A stretch of 64,000 nucleotides of DNA from contig JAKPQD010000060.1 of the NCBI GenBank assembly GCA_029572965.1, positions 1 through 64,000 on the forward strand, written 5' to 3'. Below the pieces are notes generated by a model, which searched no databases, had not been told where the DNA came from, and was given only the letters and a program-made list of their open reading frames with translations. Numbering within the stretch: the first letter of the stretch is position 1; each line of letters starts with the position of its first letter. The DNA is from Bacteroidota bacterium (GTDB taxonomy: Bacteria; Bacteroidota; Bacteroidia; Bacteroidales; DTGW01). Positions 17,369-26,147 of this stretch are shown here, piece after piece. The position numbers and the translations under genes were made by a program.

Positions 17369-18727
17369 ATGAAAAAACGCATTTGGGGTATTATTTTATT
17401 ATTAGTATTTTTAAATCTCTTTCAACAAAATTTGTTTTGCCAGTCTGTTTCGCAACAAGAACAGGCCTCATCAATTAGCCTTGGCAATACAGCCTGGGTG
17501 CTAATCTCCACAGCCCTGGTCATGTTAATGACTATTCCGGGGCTTGCTTTGTTTTATGGCGGACTTGTCCGCCGAAAAAACCTCCTGAACATCATCATGC
17601 AATGCTTTATTATTATGTTGATTATTAGCATTGAATGGGTAGTTTTGGGATACAGCATGTCATTTGGTTCATCCGAAGGTTTTCTAAAACCTTTTATCGG
17701 GGGCTTTGACTGGGCATTTCTTAACAACATAAAAGCATCAGACCTTAGTCCTTATGCAGTTACTATGCCTAACGCCCGAATACCCCACGTTGTATTTATC
17801 ATGTACCAGTGCATGTTTGCAGCCATAACTCCAGCGCTTATCATAGGGGCTTTTGCTGAAAGAATTAAATTTAAAGGTTTTGTAATATTTTCATTGTTAT
17901 GGGCATTATTCATATACAACCCGGTAACCCACTGGATGTGGTCTTCAGACGGATGGTTATTTAAAATGGGGGCACTTGACTTTGCCGGAGGCATTGTCGT
18001 TCATATTACAGCAGGTATCTCGGCCTTAATTATGGCCATCATGCTTGGTTGGAGAAGGTACTACAACAACACCCCTACTCCGCCCCATAATATTCCTTTT
18101 GTTGCCATAGGAACAGGAATACTTTGGTTTGGCTGGTTCGGGTTCAATGCCGGAAGCGGATTGGCCGCTGATGGAGTAGCCGGAAATGCAATGCTTGTAA
18201 CACATATCGCAGCAGCAACAGCAGGCTTTGTTTGGGCCCTGCTCGATTGGTTTATTAACAAAAAACCCACAACCATAGGTGTTTGCACTGGTATTGTTGC
18301 CGGATTAGCTGCTATTACCCCAACAGCAGGATTTATTGATGTCAGGGCAGCTATTATTGTAAGTACAATAAGCTCTATTACCTGTTTCATCATGGTAGGT
18401 TATATAAAAATAAAACTTGGATATGATGATTCTTTAGATGCTTTTGGCGTTCATGGTATTGCTGGTATCATTGGTTCTTTACTGGTTGGTATTTTTGCTT
18501 CACCAGCAATTCAGGGCTCTTACCAGGGATTTTGGTATGGCAACAAGCATCAATTAACCGTTCAACTCATTGCAGTTGGTGCAACCATTGTTTATTCTGC
18601 CATTATCACCTTTTTGCTATATAAATTAGTGGACAAATTCTTTGGCTTACGCGTTAACCCAAATGAAGAGAACGAAGGGTTAGACTTTTCGCAACACAAC
18701 GAAATAGCCTATAACGAAACAGATTAA
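17369..18727 (+). CDS. amt: Ammonium transporter (third copy, with signal peptide)
   Basis: A 452-residue Amt protein with a signal peptide (about residues 1-25, ending NLFCQ). The twin pore histidines are in DFAGGIVVHI and FGVHGIAGI. It shares long blocks with the second Amt (PGLALFYGGLVRRKN, WVVLGYSMSFGSSEG-type, KLGYDDSLDAFGVHGI), so one probably arose by duplication of the other. No PII gene directly precedes it. The tail GLDFSQHNEIAYN suggests it can still bind PII supplied in trans. It could serve a different ammonium range or be expressed under other conditions. Confidence 0.95.
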   Translation: MKKRIWGIILLLVFLNLFQQNLFCQSVSQQEQASSISLGNTAWVLISTALVMLMTIPGLALFYGGLVRRKNLLNIIMQCFIIMLIISIEWVVLGYSMSFGSSEGFLKPFIGGFDWAFLNNIKASDLSPYAVTMPNARIPHVVFIMYQCMFAAITPALIIGAFAERIKFKGFVIFSLLWALFIYNPVTHWMWSSDGWLFKMGALDFAGGIVVHITAGISALIMAIMLGWRRYYNNTPTPPHNIPFVAIGTGILWFGWFGFNAGSGLAADGVAGNAMLVTHIAAATAGFVWALLDWFINKKPTTIGVCTGIVAGLAAITPTAGFIDVRAAIIVSTISSITCFIMVGYIKIKLGYDDSLDAFGVHGIAGIIGSLLVGIFASPAIQGSYQGFWYGNKHQLTVQLIAVGATIVYSAIITFLLYKLVDKFFGLRVNPNEENEGLDFSQHNEIAYNETD

Positions 18728-18837
18728 CAAACATCCAGTTTTTATAAGTAAACAAAAGCCGTTTCGTAAATCTCTGTTTATACTTCCAAAGTCATTGAAA
18801 TGCTGTTTAATTAAGCCCAATTACTTCATAGCTTTGC

Positions 18838-18863
18838 TAACCCCAGCCTTAAGACTGGGGTTA
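18838..18863. repeat. Short perfect hairpin (REP-like)
   Basis: TAACCCCAG-8nt-CTGGGGTTA, 9-base arms without a T-tract, between two convergent genes. It looks like a small intergenic palindromic element. Confidence 0.4.
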
Positions 18864-18901
18864 CAAACTCTAACTTACCGACGGACTTTAACCCTGATAT
18901 T

Positions 18902-18917
18902 TTACCGGACAACAGTG
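18902..18917. repeat. Solo copy of the ACCGGACAACA end-repeat
   Basis: TTACCGGACAACAGTG, identical over 16 bases to the complement of the left end of the element at 29867-30090. It is probably a remnant or solo end of the same repeat family. Confidence 0.5.
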
Positions 18918-18944
18918 AATAGAAGTAAATATTTGAACTGGGCA

Positions 18945-18986
18945 TAAAAAAAGCCGCCTCAAGCTGAAGCGGCTTTTTATTTTATT
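18945..18986. terminator. Bidirectional terminator
   Basis: AAAAAAGCCGC and GCGGCTTTTT arms around an 11-nt loop, A-rich on one side and T-rich on the other, between the convergent third amt and the DUF4907 gene (stop at 18996). It can terminate both. Confidence 0.8.
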
Positions 18987-18995
18987 ATCTTACTC

Positions 18996-19304
18996 TTATG
19001 GCATTATCTGAACTTTTGCACTGGCCAGTTCATTTAAAGAAACTGTAGGTGGTATTTGATTATGCAATAATTTTTCTTTGACCAGATAACCTATTACCAA
19101 TGCATCTCTTTCAGAATGAAAAGTTTGTTGGTTTTGTATCGCGGGAATATTTGTCTGATATATAATAGTTTTTTTACCAAAAACCAACTTGTACCCCCAG
19201 CCCTCATCAACAACAAACGACTCTACCTTTAAGCTTTTTTTTGTCTGACAAGACACAAAAGCAAATAAAAATAAAGACCCAACCAGTAAAAATTGTTTAG
19301 TCAT
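18996..19304 (-). CDS. DUF4907-family lipoprotein
   Basis: A small lipoprotein of 102 residues from the preferred start at 19304, whose signal ends in lipobox AFVSC. The open frame extends 26 codons further into the Kelch gene, but only the inner Met gives a signal peptide, with an 8 bp overlap to the upstream stop. The conserved GWGYKLVFGKKTIIYQTNIPA and the ALVIGYLVKEKL/PPTVSLNEL blocks match DUF4907 as I know it. Such genes accompany Kelch-repeat lipoproteins in Bacteroidota. The function is unknown; the coupling to the Kelch gene suggests a complex at the outer membrane. Confidence 0.75.
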   Translation of the reverse strand: MTKQFLLVGSLFLFAFVSCQTKKSLKVESFVVDEGWGYKLVFGKKTIIYQTNIPAIQNQQTFHSERDALVIGYLVKEKLLHNQIPPTVSLNELASAKVQIMP

Positions 19305-20328
19305 TTGTATTACTTTCATCATCGGGCATAAATTTCCAGCAATCATCAAATCTGTAACTGCTGCTTGTGCCAGTAGCAACAATTGCCTTATCTGAAAATG
19401 TCAAAGCTACGGCACGTTGACGGGCTGCCCCTTCAAAATATGATTTTTTAACCCACAAATCGGTAGTAGGATTGTATTCCCAAGTATCAGACAAAATCGA
19501 GCCATTACTTCCCCCTGTTAAATAACCTTTTGAATTAATAGAGAAAGCGGCGGCATATGCACGAATAATTTTATAATTATCATCGTAGCTTTCATCTTTA
19601 TTACTATCCTTTATATCTCTTTTCTTAGTCCAAACACCGGAATCACCCTGAGGGGTAAACATATAAAAATCATAATTATAAGTGTCATTATTATAGCCTC
19701 CAACAACATATGCATTTCCGCCAATAATAAATGATGAAGCCCCCATTCGCTTAGTCCCCAATATACTGGTAATTTGCCTCCACGAATCAGTTGCTGGGTC
19801 ATACCTGTAAAAATCTTTCAACCAGCGATCGTTATAACCAGTACCAACAAATCCGTAATTGTTTAAGGCAAAACCCACAGCATCAGAGCGGCCAAGAGTT
19901 GTATCTCCGTTAACAACCAAATCTGCTTTTTTTGTCCATGAATTAGAAGAAGGATCGTAAGCCCAGAAGTCATTCAAATAATTGACTCCATCATAGCCAG
20001 TACCAATGTACCCAATTGAACCTATCGAGAATCCAACCCCTGCACTGCGTGGTGTTCCTGTAAAATCAGCTTTTTGAGTCCAATAATCACCATCATTATT
20101 ATATTCCCAAAGGTCTTTAAGCCTGTTTTTTCCGTTATATCCCATGCAAATGTAACCCTTGTTACCAATAACAAAACTCATTGCTTCACTTCTGGCAACG
20201 CCATCAAAATCAGACATCCTGACCCAATTGCCAATAAGATCCTCTGAATCATCGTCATCATCAGAACATGCAGTAAACAAAGAAACCAATGCTACTATAA
20301 GCACACCAAATTTTAAGTATTTCATCAT
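19297..20328 (-). CDS. Kelch-repeat lipoprotein
   Basis: A 343-residue lipoprotein (lipobox LFTAC, Cys about 21, followed by an acidic DDDDDSEDL linker that may direct surface exposure). At least five Kelch-like repeats are visible, each with a pattern such as GYICMGYNGKNRLKDLWEYN, GTGYDGVNYLNDFWAYDP and GTGYNDRWLKDFYRYDP, together expected to form a beta-propeller. It overlaps the DUF4907 gene and is divergent from a DUF4270 lipoprotein gene, a combination recurring in Bacteroidota. A ligand-binding or scaffold role is inferred; no catalytic site is visible. Confidence 0.85.
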   Translation of the reverse strand: MMKYLKFGVLIVALVSLFTACSDDDDDSEDLIGNWVRMSDFDGVARSEAMSFVIGNKGYICMGYNGKNRLKDLWEYNNDGDYWTQKADFTGTPRSAGVGFSIGSIGYIGTGYDGVNYLNDFWAYDPSSNSWTKKADLVVNGDTTLGRSDAVGFALNNYGFVGTGYNDRWLKDFYRYDPATDSWRQITSILGTKRMGASSFIIGGNAYVVGGYNNDTYNYDFYMFTPQGDSGVWTKKRDIKDSNKDESYDDNYKIIRAYAAAFSINSKGYLTGGSNGSILSDTWEYNPTTDLWVKKSYFEGAARQRAVALTFSDKAIVATGTSSSYRFDDCWKFMPDDESNTND

Positions 20329-20373
20329 TTTATAAAGATTTTAAAAACGTTTCCATCAAGATTTTAATGGCGA

Positions 20374-20381
20374 CAAATGTA
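20374..20381 (-). promoter_or_regulatory. -7 box of the Kelch/DUF4907 operon
   Basis: TACATTTG on the minus strand matches TAnnTTTG, about 45 bp before the Kelch start codon. Confidence 0.55.
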
Positions 20382-20602
20382 TCTTACCATATACTTCTTA
20401 AAAAAAAATATCTACTAAATAAATTATTTTATAGTTAATTTGCACAAATTCTTCGGCAAGCGCAAAATAAATAAATTTAAATTAAATAATTACTTTAACA
20501 TGAATATTTATTTATTTTGTCGAGAGTTTTAAGAGGTTCATATAGATTATTAGTTTATAAAGGTAAAGCTTAGTTTATTTGCCTTACAAGATTTTTGGAA
20601 CA

Positions 20603-21898
20603 ATGAAAAAACAACACGTAGTATTTTTATTTGCCTTTTTTTATTTTTTAGTTCATTCATGTAAATCAGACGATTTTTCGATTGGTAGTGAAGATTTTAA
20701 CTCAAGCATCAGGTCGGTATTTATAGATACATGTACAGTCACTTTTTCGATGGTAAAATCTGACTCGTTTGTAACTTCAGGTTTAACAACTGGTTGGTTA
20801 GGGAGTTACCATGACAAATATACCGGCACCCTCACTGCTACTCCTTATTTTACATTTAGCCTACCTTCATATACAGCGTATGAAAAAACTTTTTTCGATT
20901 CTGTCGTTTTGTATGTAAAATGCTTAAACGACTATTTTGGTGACACGGCACTTATTCAAAGCTTTAGGGTATATGAGCTTGATGACAATATTGAAACCGA
21001 TAAAAATGATAATTTATACAGCACTAATTCTTTTGCCCGAAAAACAAAAGAATTAGCAAATTATAAATTTAAACCCCAACCTTACAAAAAGAAATATCTT
21101 TCGGTAAAGCTTTCTGATGATTTAGGAAAGGATATGTTGGATAAGTTCATGTCCGAATCTGACGAAGTAAGTGACGATACTAAATTTAGCAATTATTTCA
21201 AGGGGCTTGTGCTGGTCCCCGATGTATCTAAGTCGAATAACGTTGTAAATATTGAAGTTTCTGACACTTCAGTTTCGATGATAATATACTATCACAGGTA
21301 CGAAGACAAAAAAAAGAACGAAACAATAAATATTTCATTAAATTCCAGTTTGTTCTTTACCCACATTGACCATGACAAAACAGGTACAAATATTGAAAAG
21401 CTCAACTCGCAATATGGTGAGCTGTCTTCATTATTAACAAACAACGAAGTTTATTTACAAAGCATGACTTCTACTACTGTCCGTATTGATTTTCCTTATA
21501 TAAAAAACCTCAAGCAATTAGGGGACTATATACATATCAACAGCGCTATACTTTATTTAAAACCCCTAAAAAACTCTTACCCGTTTTTATCGCCTTTACC
21601 TGAAAACATTTATCTTAGCTACATTGACGAATCTGACTACAAAAGCGATCAGGTAGCCTTTAAACTTTCGAGAGATTTATATTTTAATGATTTAAATACC
21701 AATTATTCCGTCAGCATTACAGATCTTATTAAAAATCAAATCAATGCAATGAGTATTGACAAATTAAGGATTAACCTTAACCTAAAAAAAGATGGTTCCC
21801 AGAGAGATTTAAAGAGGTTGGTATTAGGAGATTTTTACAATGAAAAAGCAAAAGCTTATGTTGAAATTCAGCTTTCTATATATAATGATGAAAATTAA
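20603..21898 (+). CDS. DUF4270-family lipoprotein
   Basis: A 431-residue lipoprotein. The start at 20603 gives a signal MKKQHVVFLFAFFYFLVHSC with the lipobox Cys at residue 20; the earlier in-frame start lacks it. The N-terminal block with SEDFNSSIRSVFIDTCTV and the following TGWLGSYHDKYTGTLTA motif are DUF4270 hallmarks. The rest is beta-rich. Function is unknown for the family. It overlaps the next gene, an outer-membrane barrel, by about 14 bp, indicating tight coupling, and is divergent from the Kelch/DUF4907 pair. Confidence 0.82.
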   Translation: MKKQHVVFLFAFFYFLVHSCKSDDFSIGSEDFNSSIRSVFIDTCTVTFSMVKSDSFVTSGLTTGWLGSYHDKYTGTLTATPYFTFSLPSYTAYEKTFFDSVVLYVKCLNDYFGDTALIQSFRVYELDDNIETDKNDNLYSTNSFARKTKELANYKFKPQPYKKKYLSVKLSDDLGKDMLDKFMSESDEVSDDTKFSNYFKGLVLVPDVSKSNNVVNIEVSDTSVSMIIYYHRYEDKKKNETINISLNSSLFFTHIDHDKTGTNIEKLNSQYGELSSLLTNNEVYLQSMTSTTVRIDFPYIKNLKQLGDYIHINSAILYLKPLKNSYPFLSPLPENIYLSYIDESDYKSDQVAFKLSRDLYFNDLNTNYSVSITDLIKNQINAMSIDKLRINLNLKKDGSQRDLKRLVLGDFYNEKAKAYVEIQLSIYNDEN

Positions 21899-23117
21899 AA
21901 GATATTACCTGGCTTCAGTTTTTATTGCCACTATATTATTGGTCAATCAACCTGTTCAGGCACAAAACTCATATAACCCTAACTCCGCTTACGGAATTGG
22001 GGAAACCAATCTTGGGGCTCAAGGATATAATGCAGGAATGGGAGGCGTATCGATAGGCGTGCGAAGTAAAGATTTTATCAATACAGATAACCCTGCAGCC
22101 ATTTCAATTCTGGACAGCTCGGTGGTACTGTTTAACTTTGCAATGAACGGGAAGTACTCCAAGTTTGCAGCAACGGGCAATAACCAGACCGCCTGGAATG
22201 GCAACATCCGAAATTTAGGCCTTGGATTGAAAATAGCCCGTTTTTGGGGCACAGCACTTTGTTTATTACCCTATTCGTCTGTCGGATATGACATTTACAC
22301 CTTACAACCTATTGAAGGCTCTAAATATGTAGAAGCTGCAAATTATATTGGCGATGGTGGGATAAACAGAATTCAATGGATAAATGCATTTAAAATTCAT
22401 CCAAAATTTTCTGTCGGGGTAAATGCTTCATATTTCTTTGGGGCTATCAATACAAGACAAATGGTCAATTCATGGACGATAAAAAAAGTCTCTTCTGTAC
22501 AAAAATTATACTTTGACTTTGGGCTGCAATTTCATGACAATATCTCTAATGATTTGAGTTATACTGTTGGGTTAGTTTACGGAAACAAAAGTGAGCTTTC
22601 CTTTAAAAATACTATTTACACAACAGTAAGCAGCACCGAAATTGAAGACCGGACAACAAAATCTACAACACAATATTTGCCTCAGTATTTTGGCGGGGGG
22701 ATTTCTTTTACCATGAATGAAAAAATCAGCATTGCAGCCGATTACCAATACACGCAATGGTCATCGTTAAATAAAACTATTGCAAATGTTAAATACCGGG
22801 ATGTTAGCCAGATAAAAGCAGGTATAAAAGTTGGCCCGCTGCAGGAAATAACCACAAACTACCTAAACAGGATACATTACATGGCAGGGATAGCTATTAG
22901 CAACTCGTATATCGAACGAAGCGGCGTTAACCCTAAAAATTTCGGTATAACAGCAGGTCTGGGTTTGCCCATAAGGCAAAAAGCCATTGTAACAATTTCG
23001 GCTGAACTTGGGAAAACCGGGACTACTGAAAAAGGCATGGTAAGCGAAACCTATGTTAGGTTTGGCGTTGGTGTATCGTGGAAAGACATTTGGTTTGTCA
23101 GGCGAAAATACGATTAA
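21885..23117 (+). CDS. Outer-membrane beta-barrel protein (FadL/PorV-like)
   Basis: About 410 residues from the preferred start at 21885 (ATGATG). The open frame begins 15 codons earlier within DUF4270, but only the inner start yields a signal peptide (ending VQAQ). Features include GAQGYNAGMGGVSIGVRSKDFINTDNP-type sequence, resembling the N-terminus of PorV/FadL-like barrels with a hatch segment, and a long series of amphipathic strands to the terminal FGVGVSWKDIWF. It overlaps the DUF4270 gene and probably forms a complex with it. The substrate is unknown. Confidence 0.75.
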   Translation: MMKIKRYYLASVFIATILLVNQPVQAQNSYNPNSAYGIGETNLGAQGYNAGMGGVSIGVRSKDFINTDNPAAISILDSSVVLFNFAMNGKYSKFAATGNNQTAWNGNIRNLGLGLKIARFWGTALCLLPYSSVGYDIYTLQPIEGSKYVEAANYIGDGGINRIQWINAFKIHPKFSVGVNASYFFGAINTRQMVNSWTIKKVSSVQKLYFDFGLQFHDNISNDLSYTVGLVYGNKSELSFKNTIYTTVSSTEIEDRTTKSTTQYLPQYFGGGISFTMNEKISIAADYQYTQWSSLNKTIANVKYRDVSQIKAGIKVGPLQEITTNYLNRIHYMAGIAISNSYIERSGVNPKNFGITAGLGLPIRQKAIVTISAELGKTGTTEKGMVSETYVRFGVGVSWKDIWFVRRKYD

Positions 23118-23125
23118 GGTTTTTC

Positions 23126-24031
23126 TCATCTGTTGAAAACAGAAGTCTTGGCAGCAATTCCAAACCGAAGGATATGTAAAGTACGGTAAAAGTAGATGTT
23201 ATAATAATCCTGCCCGTAATAATACTGGGCAAAAAGAGTTACGTCACGAAGGAAAGATGGCTTATATGTCAAAGTATATTTAAAAGTAAAACGCTTTTTA
23301 TCCCAATAGTTTACATTCTTCAGGTCGGTTGCAATATATCCAAAACGAAATGAATTGTTCAGGACATCTTTATTTTCTTCAAAATAAGACAAATTGAACA
23401 AGTTTAGCGTTTTAGAAACCAAGTTCCACTCCGTTTTTAAATCTAAATAGACCCTCAAGCGTCCGTAAATACCATTCAATTCCTTGTCTTGGTTGTAGCT
23501 ATATTCTGAGTACAGCTTCATATAATACTTTCTATTTTCCTTGTTTCGCGAAAGAAAAAGCCCTGCTTCTAACCAATTGGTCGAAAAACTTCCATTTCTT
23601 GTATTTATTGCAGAACTATCTGCATTGAAGAATGGGCCATCTTGCCCGTTTGAGTGGTGATACCACGAAAGGTAAACAAACCAATCATGTTTTTTGGCAT
23701 TATTTACAAACTGTCGGACCAACAAAATTCTTGGCATGTATGATGGTGTGCGTACAGGATAAGACTCTGCATTATACATCCTGAGCATAACGCGGGGAGA
23801 AAGCCCCATGCCCCATCGCCAGTCTTTATTAAAACCAATCATGTAATAAGGAATGATATCTGCCTCAAACATCAAAGGCTCAATATTCCCAACACCTCCT
23901 AAACCCGTGATATAACCAGGATCGCAAAACATATTAATGGTATTGATAGCCGAAATGCTATCCAAGCGTTGAGCCTTTAACGAAACAAAAGAAAATAACA
24001 AAACAAAAAATGTCAGCTTTAGCCTTCTCAT
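23126..24031 (-). CDS. Phospholipase A1-like outer-membrane protein (OMPLA family)
   Basis: A 301-residue protein from the start at 24031, which gives a good signal peptide (ending SLKAQ); an earlier Met lies 6 codons upstream. The motif WYHHSNGQDGP contains the His-x-Ser pair (His125, Ser127) and NG that form the OMPLA active site, and YYGQDYYNIYF resembles the C-terminal conserved strand. It would hydrolyse phospholipids in the outer membrane when dimerised with calcium. The catalytic Asn position is shifted by an insertion, so activity is less certain. It is convergent with the barrel gene, with 8 bp between stop codons. Confidence 0.78.
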   Translation of the reverse strand: MRRLKLTFFVLLFSFVSLKAQRLDSISAINTINMFCDPGYITGLGGVGNIEPLMFEADIIPYYMIGFNKDWRWGMGLSPRVMLRMYNAESYPVRTPSYMPRILLVRQFVNNAKKHDWFVYLSWYHHSNGQDGPFFNADSSAINTRNGSFSTNWLEAGLFLSRNKENRKYYMKLYSEYSYNQDKELNGIYGRLRVYLDLKTEWNLVSKTLNLFNLSYFEENKDVLNNSFRFGYIATDLKNVNYWDKKRFTFKYTLTYKPSFLRDVTLFAQYYYGQDYYNIYFYRTLHILRFGIAAKTSVFNR

Positions 24032-24083
24032 CGCTGATAAAATTAACAAACGCCAAAGTTAACTGATAAAAACAAGATTTTAA

Positions 24084-24536
24084 TTAAAAAAACTTTCTGA
24101 GAAGATAATTTCTGTACCAAAAGTTTACCAACTGCTGGCCATTGGCAGAGTTCCATTCTTGCCCGATATCGTTGTGGCATGCAATGCCCTCCCCACGCCT
24201 GCTATGATGACAAAAACGGCATTCTAAAGGCTGAAGCCCTGTACTATAAAGCTCGCACAAATTGTTTTGCAGGAAAGTACAACCATTGTCTGAAAATATT
24301 TGCAACGATACACCGCCTTCATTTCCTTTAAATGCAGGCGACAGTACCCCAAAAGTCCTGTCTGGAGATATTTCCAGCATCATACGGGCTGCATAGCCTC
24401 TATATAAAGCATTACAAGCTTGGTCAATTGTCCACCATCCAGGACGTTTGCAATAACTCACACATGTCGGGCATGAACATGGTCCTGACGGCGAGTATTT
24501 TTCAATTAGTTGTAAATGATCAACTATACTATACAT
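24084..24536 (-). CDS. YkgJ-type cysteine-cluster protein
   Basis: A 150-residue soluble protein with 11 cysteines arranged as SGPCSCPTCVSYCKRPGWW at residues 17-35, then GCTFLQNNLCELY and LECRFCHHSRRGEGIACHND. This pattern fits the YkgJ/CxxCxxCC-type zinc- or iron-binding cluster family. The role is unknown. It lies 52 bp upstream of the phospholipase-like gene on the same strand and may be co-transcribed. No signal peptide is seen. Confidence 0.7.
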   Translation of the reverse strand: MYSIVDHLQLIEKYSPSGPCSCPTCVSYCKRPGWWTIDQACNALYRGYAARMMLEISPDRTFGVLSPAFKGNEGGVSLQIFSDNGCTFLQNNLCELYSTGLQPLECRFCHHSRRGEGIACHNDIGQEWNSANGQQLVNFWYRNYLLRKFF

Positions 24537-24636
24537 AAAAAGTAATAAAAAGGTTCAAATAAGTTTTGGAGAATAATTGAAAACCAAAATTATTATGCCT
24601 TACTTTGAAGATAAATAGTGATTATTCATCATTTTT

Positions 24637-25416
24637 ATGCCGGTCAACTTAAAACAACTTACCGCTACCCACGAACAAAACAGGAAAAGTCACCAATGTA
24701 TTGTTTCAGAAGAAGATTACAAAATGGTCGAGCCTCTTTTGAAGCTTTTACAACGTTTGTCGGAAGTTGAAAACAGTACCATCTCTGTTTTTGACATGAA
24801 CCGAAATAATTATCTGCTAAAAAGCAGTAAATTCAAAGAAATGCTGGGTTACAAAACTCATGAAGATATTGAAAATGACGATACGGCCCTTTTTCATCAA
24901 ATAATTCACCCTGACGACCTACCTTTTGTGCTTGAAACGGAGAACAAAGCCTACATTTTTTTCAATAGCCTTCCAAATGAAGAGAAAAAGGATTACAAAC
25001 TTGTGTATGACTTTAGGGTAAAGAATACTGCAGGGGTGTATATGCGTTTCATCCACCAATTGGCTGTTTTAGAACAAGACCCTTTTGGAAAATCATGGTT
25101 GATAATGATTATAACAGAGCTGATAGCCCAACGGGCTTTAAACGTTGTCTCCAAACGCAGGATGATAAACATAAAAACCAAGAAACTGCATATTTTCAAC
25201 GAAGACGATAAATTGCACGCAGATATGCTGCTGACAAAAAGAGAAACCGAAATCCTAAACCTTATTGCACAAGGGCTGGACAGTCAACGAATTTCGGAAA
25301 AGCTCTTTATTAGCGTAAACACCGTGAACAACCATCGACAAAAGATATTGAACAAAACGCAAACGGACAATACCTCGCAGGCAATCCTTTATGCAAAAAA
25401 AATGGGAATCATATAA
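24637..25416 (+). CDS. PAS-domain LuxR-type transcriptional regulator
   Basis: A 259-residue regulator. Residues about 50-160 form a PAS-like sensor (ISVFDMNRNNYLLKSSKF, LFHQIIHPDDLPFV, the HPDD being typical of PAC-type folds). Residues about 197-257 are a LuxR/GerE helix-turn-helix (LTKRETEILNLIAQGLDSQRI, VNTVNNHRQKIL). No receiver domain or membrane anchor is present, so the signal is probably a cytoplasmic small molecule or redox cue. The pentapeptide-repeat gene follows at 12 bp and is likely in the same operon. Confidence 0.9.
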   Translation: MPVNLKQLTATHEQNRKSHQCIVSEEDYKMVEPLLKLLQRLSEVENSTISVFDMNRNNYLLKSSKFKEMLGYKTHEDIENDDTALFHQIIHPDDLPFVLETENKAYIFFNSLPNEEKKDYKLVYDFRVKNTAGVYMRFIHQLAVLEQDPFGKSWLIMIITELIAQRALNVVSKRRMINIKTKKLHIFNEDDKLHADMLLTKRETEILNLIAQGLDSQRISEKLFISVNTVNNHRQKILNKTQTDNTSQAILYAKKMGII

Positions 25417-25428
25417 AATGTACTACCT

Positions 25429-25995
25429 ATGGCTTATGTAGAAGAAAAAACATTCAACAAAGTGGACTTTACCAGCAAAGCGTTGGAAAAAGGAGAATAC
25501 GACAACTGCACGTTTAAGGAATGCGATTTTTCAAACTCAGACCTTTCGGATATCAAATTTCTGGAATGCAGGTTTGACAACTGTAACCTAAGTATGACAA
25601 AGCTTATCAACACTTCTCTCTGTGATGTACGCTTTAAAAACTGTAAAATGATTGGTATGCATTTTGAAACGTGCAATGAATTTGGGTTTTCTATACATTT
25701 AGAAGATTGTAACCTTAGTCTTTCCTCATTTTACAAAATCAAGATGAAGAAAAACACATTTAAAAACCTGAAATTTCACGAATGCGACTTTACCGAGAGC
25801 GACTTGAGCCTGTCGGTCTTTGACCAATGCGATTTTGCCAAAGCCACATTTGACAATACCAACCTTGAAAAAGCAGATATGCAAACTTCCTTCAATTATT
25901 CTATTGACCCTGACAAAAACCGCATTAAAAAGGCCAAATTTTCATTAAACGGCATTGCCGGATTGCTTGACAAATATGACATTGAGATAAATTAA
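25429..25995 (+). CDS. Pentapeptide-repeat protein
   Basis: A 188-residue protein with the A(D/N)LXX-like repeat pattern, for example CTFKECDFSNSDLSDIKFLE, CRFDNCNLSMTKL, CDFTESDLSLSVFDQCDF and ATFDNTNLEKADM, predicted to form a right-handed quadrilateral beta-helix. It is more degenerate than Qnr proteins and lacks a dimerisation loop I can recognise. Genes of this type in Bacteroidota have no assigned role; gyrase protection is a possibility only. It follows the PAS-LuxR gene at 12 bp. Confidence 0.85.
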   Translation: MAYVEEKTFNKVDFTSKALEKGEYDNCTFKECDFSNSDLSDIKFLECRFDNCNLSMTKLINTSLCDVRFKNCKMIGMHFETCNEFGFSIHLEDCNLSLSSFYKIKMKKNTFKNLKFHECDFTESDLSLSVFDQCDFAKATFDNTNLEKADMQTSFNYSIDPDKNRIKKAKFSLNGIAGLLDKYDIEIN

Positions 25996-26147
25996 GCAGG
26001 CAAACCCAATATTTGAAATCTCAACATTTGTACATTTAATAAAGAAATTTCAACATTTTGCCAAGCCGAAAATGTTAAAATCCACGAACATTGCAATAAC
26101 GAATTATTAAAATCTAACCTATACCTAATCATCTAAAATTTAATAAA

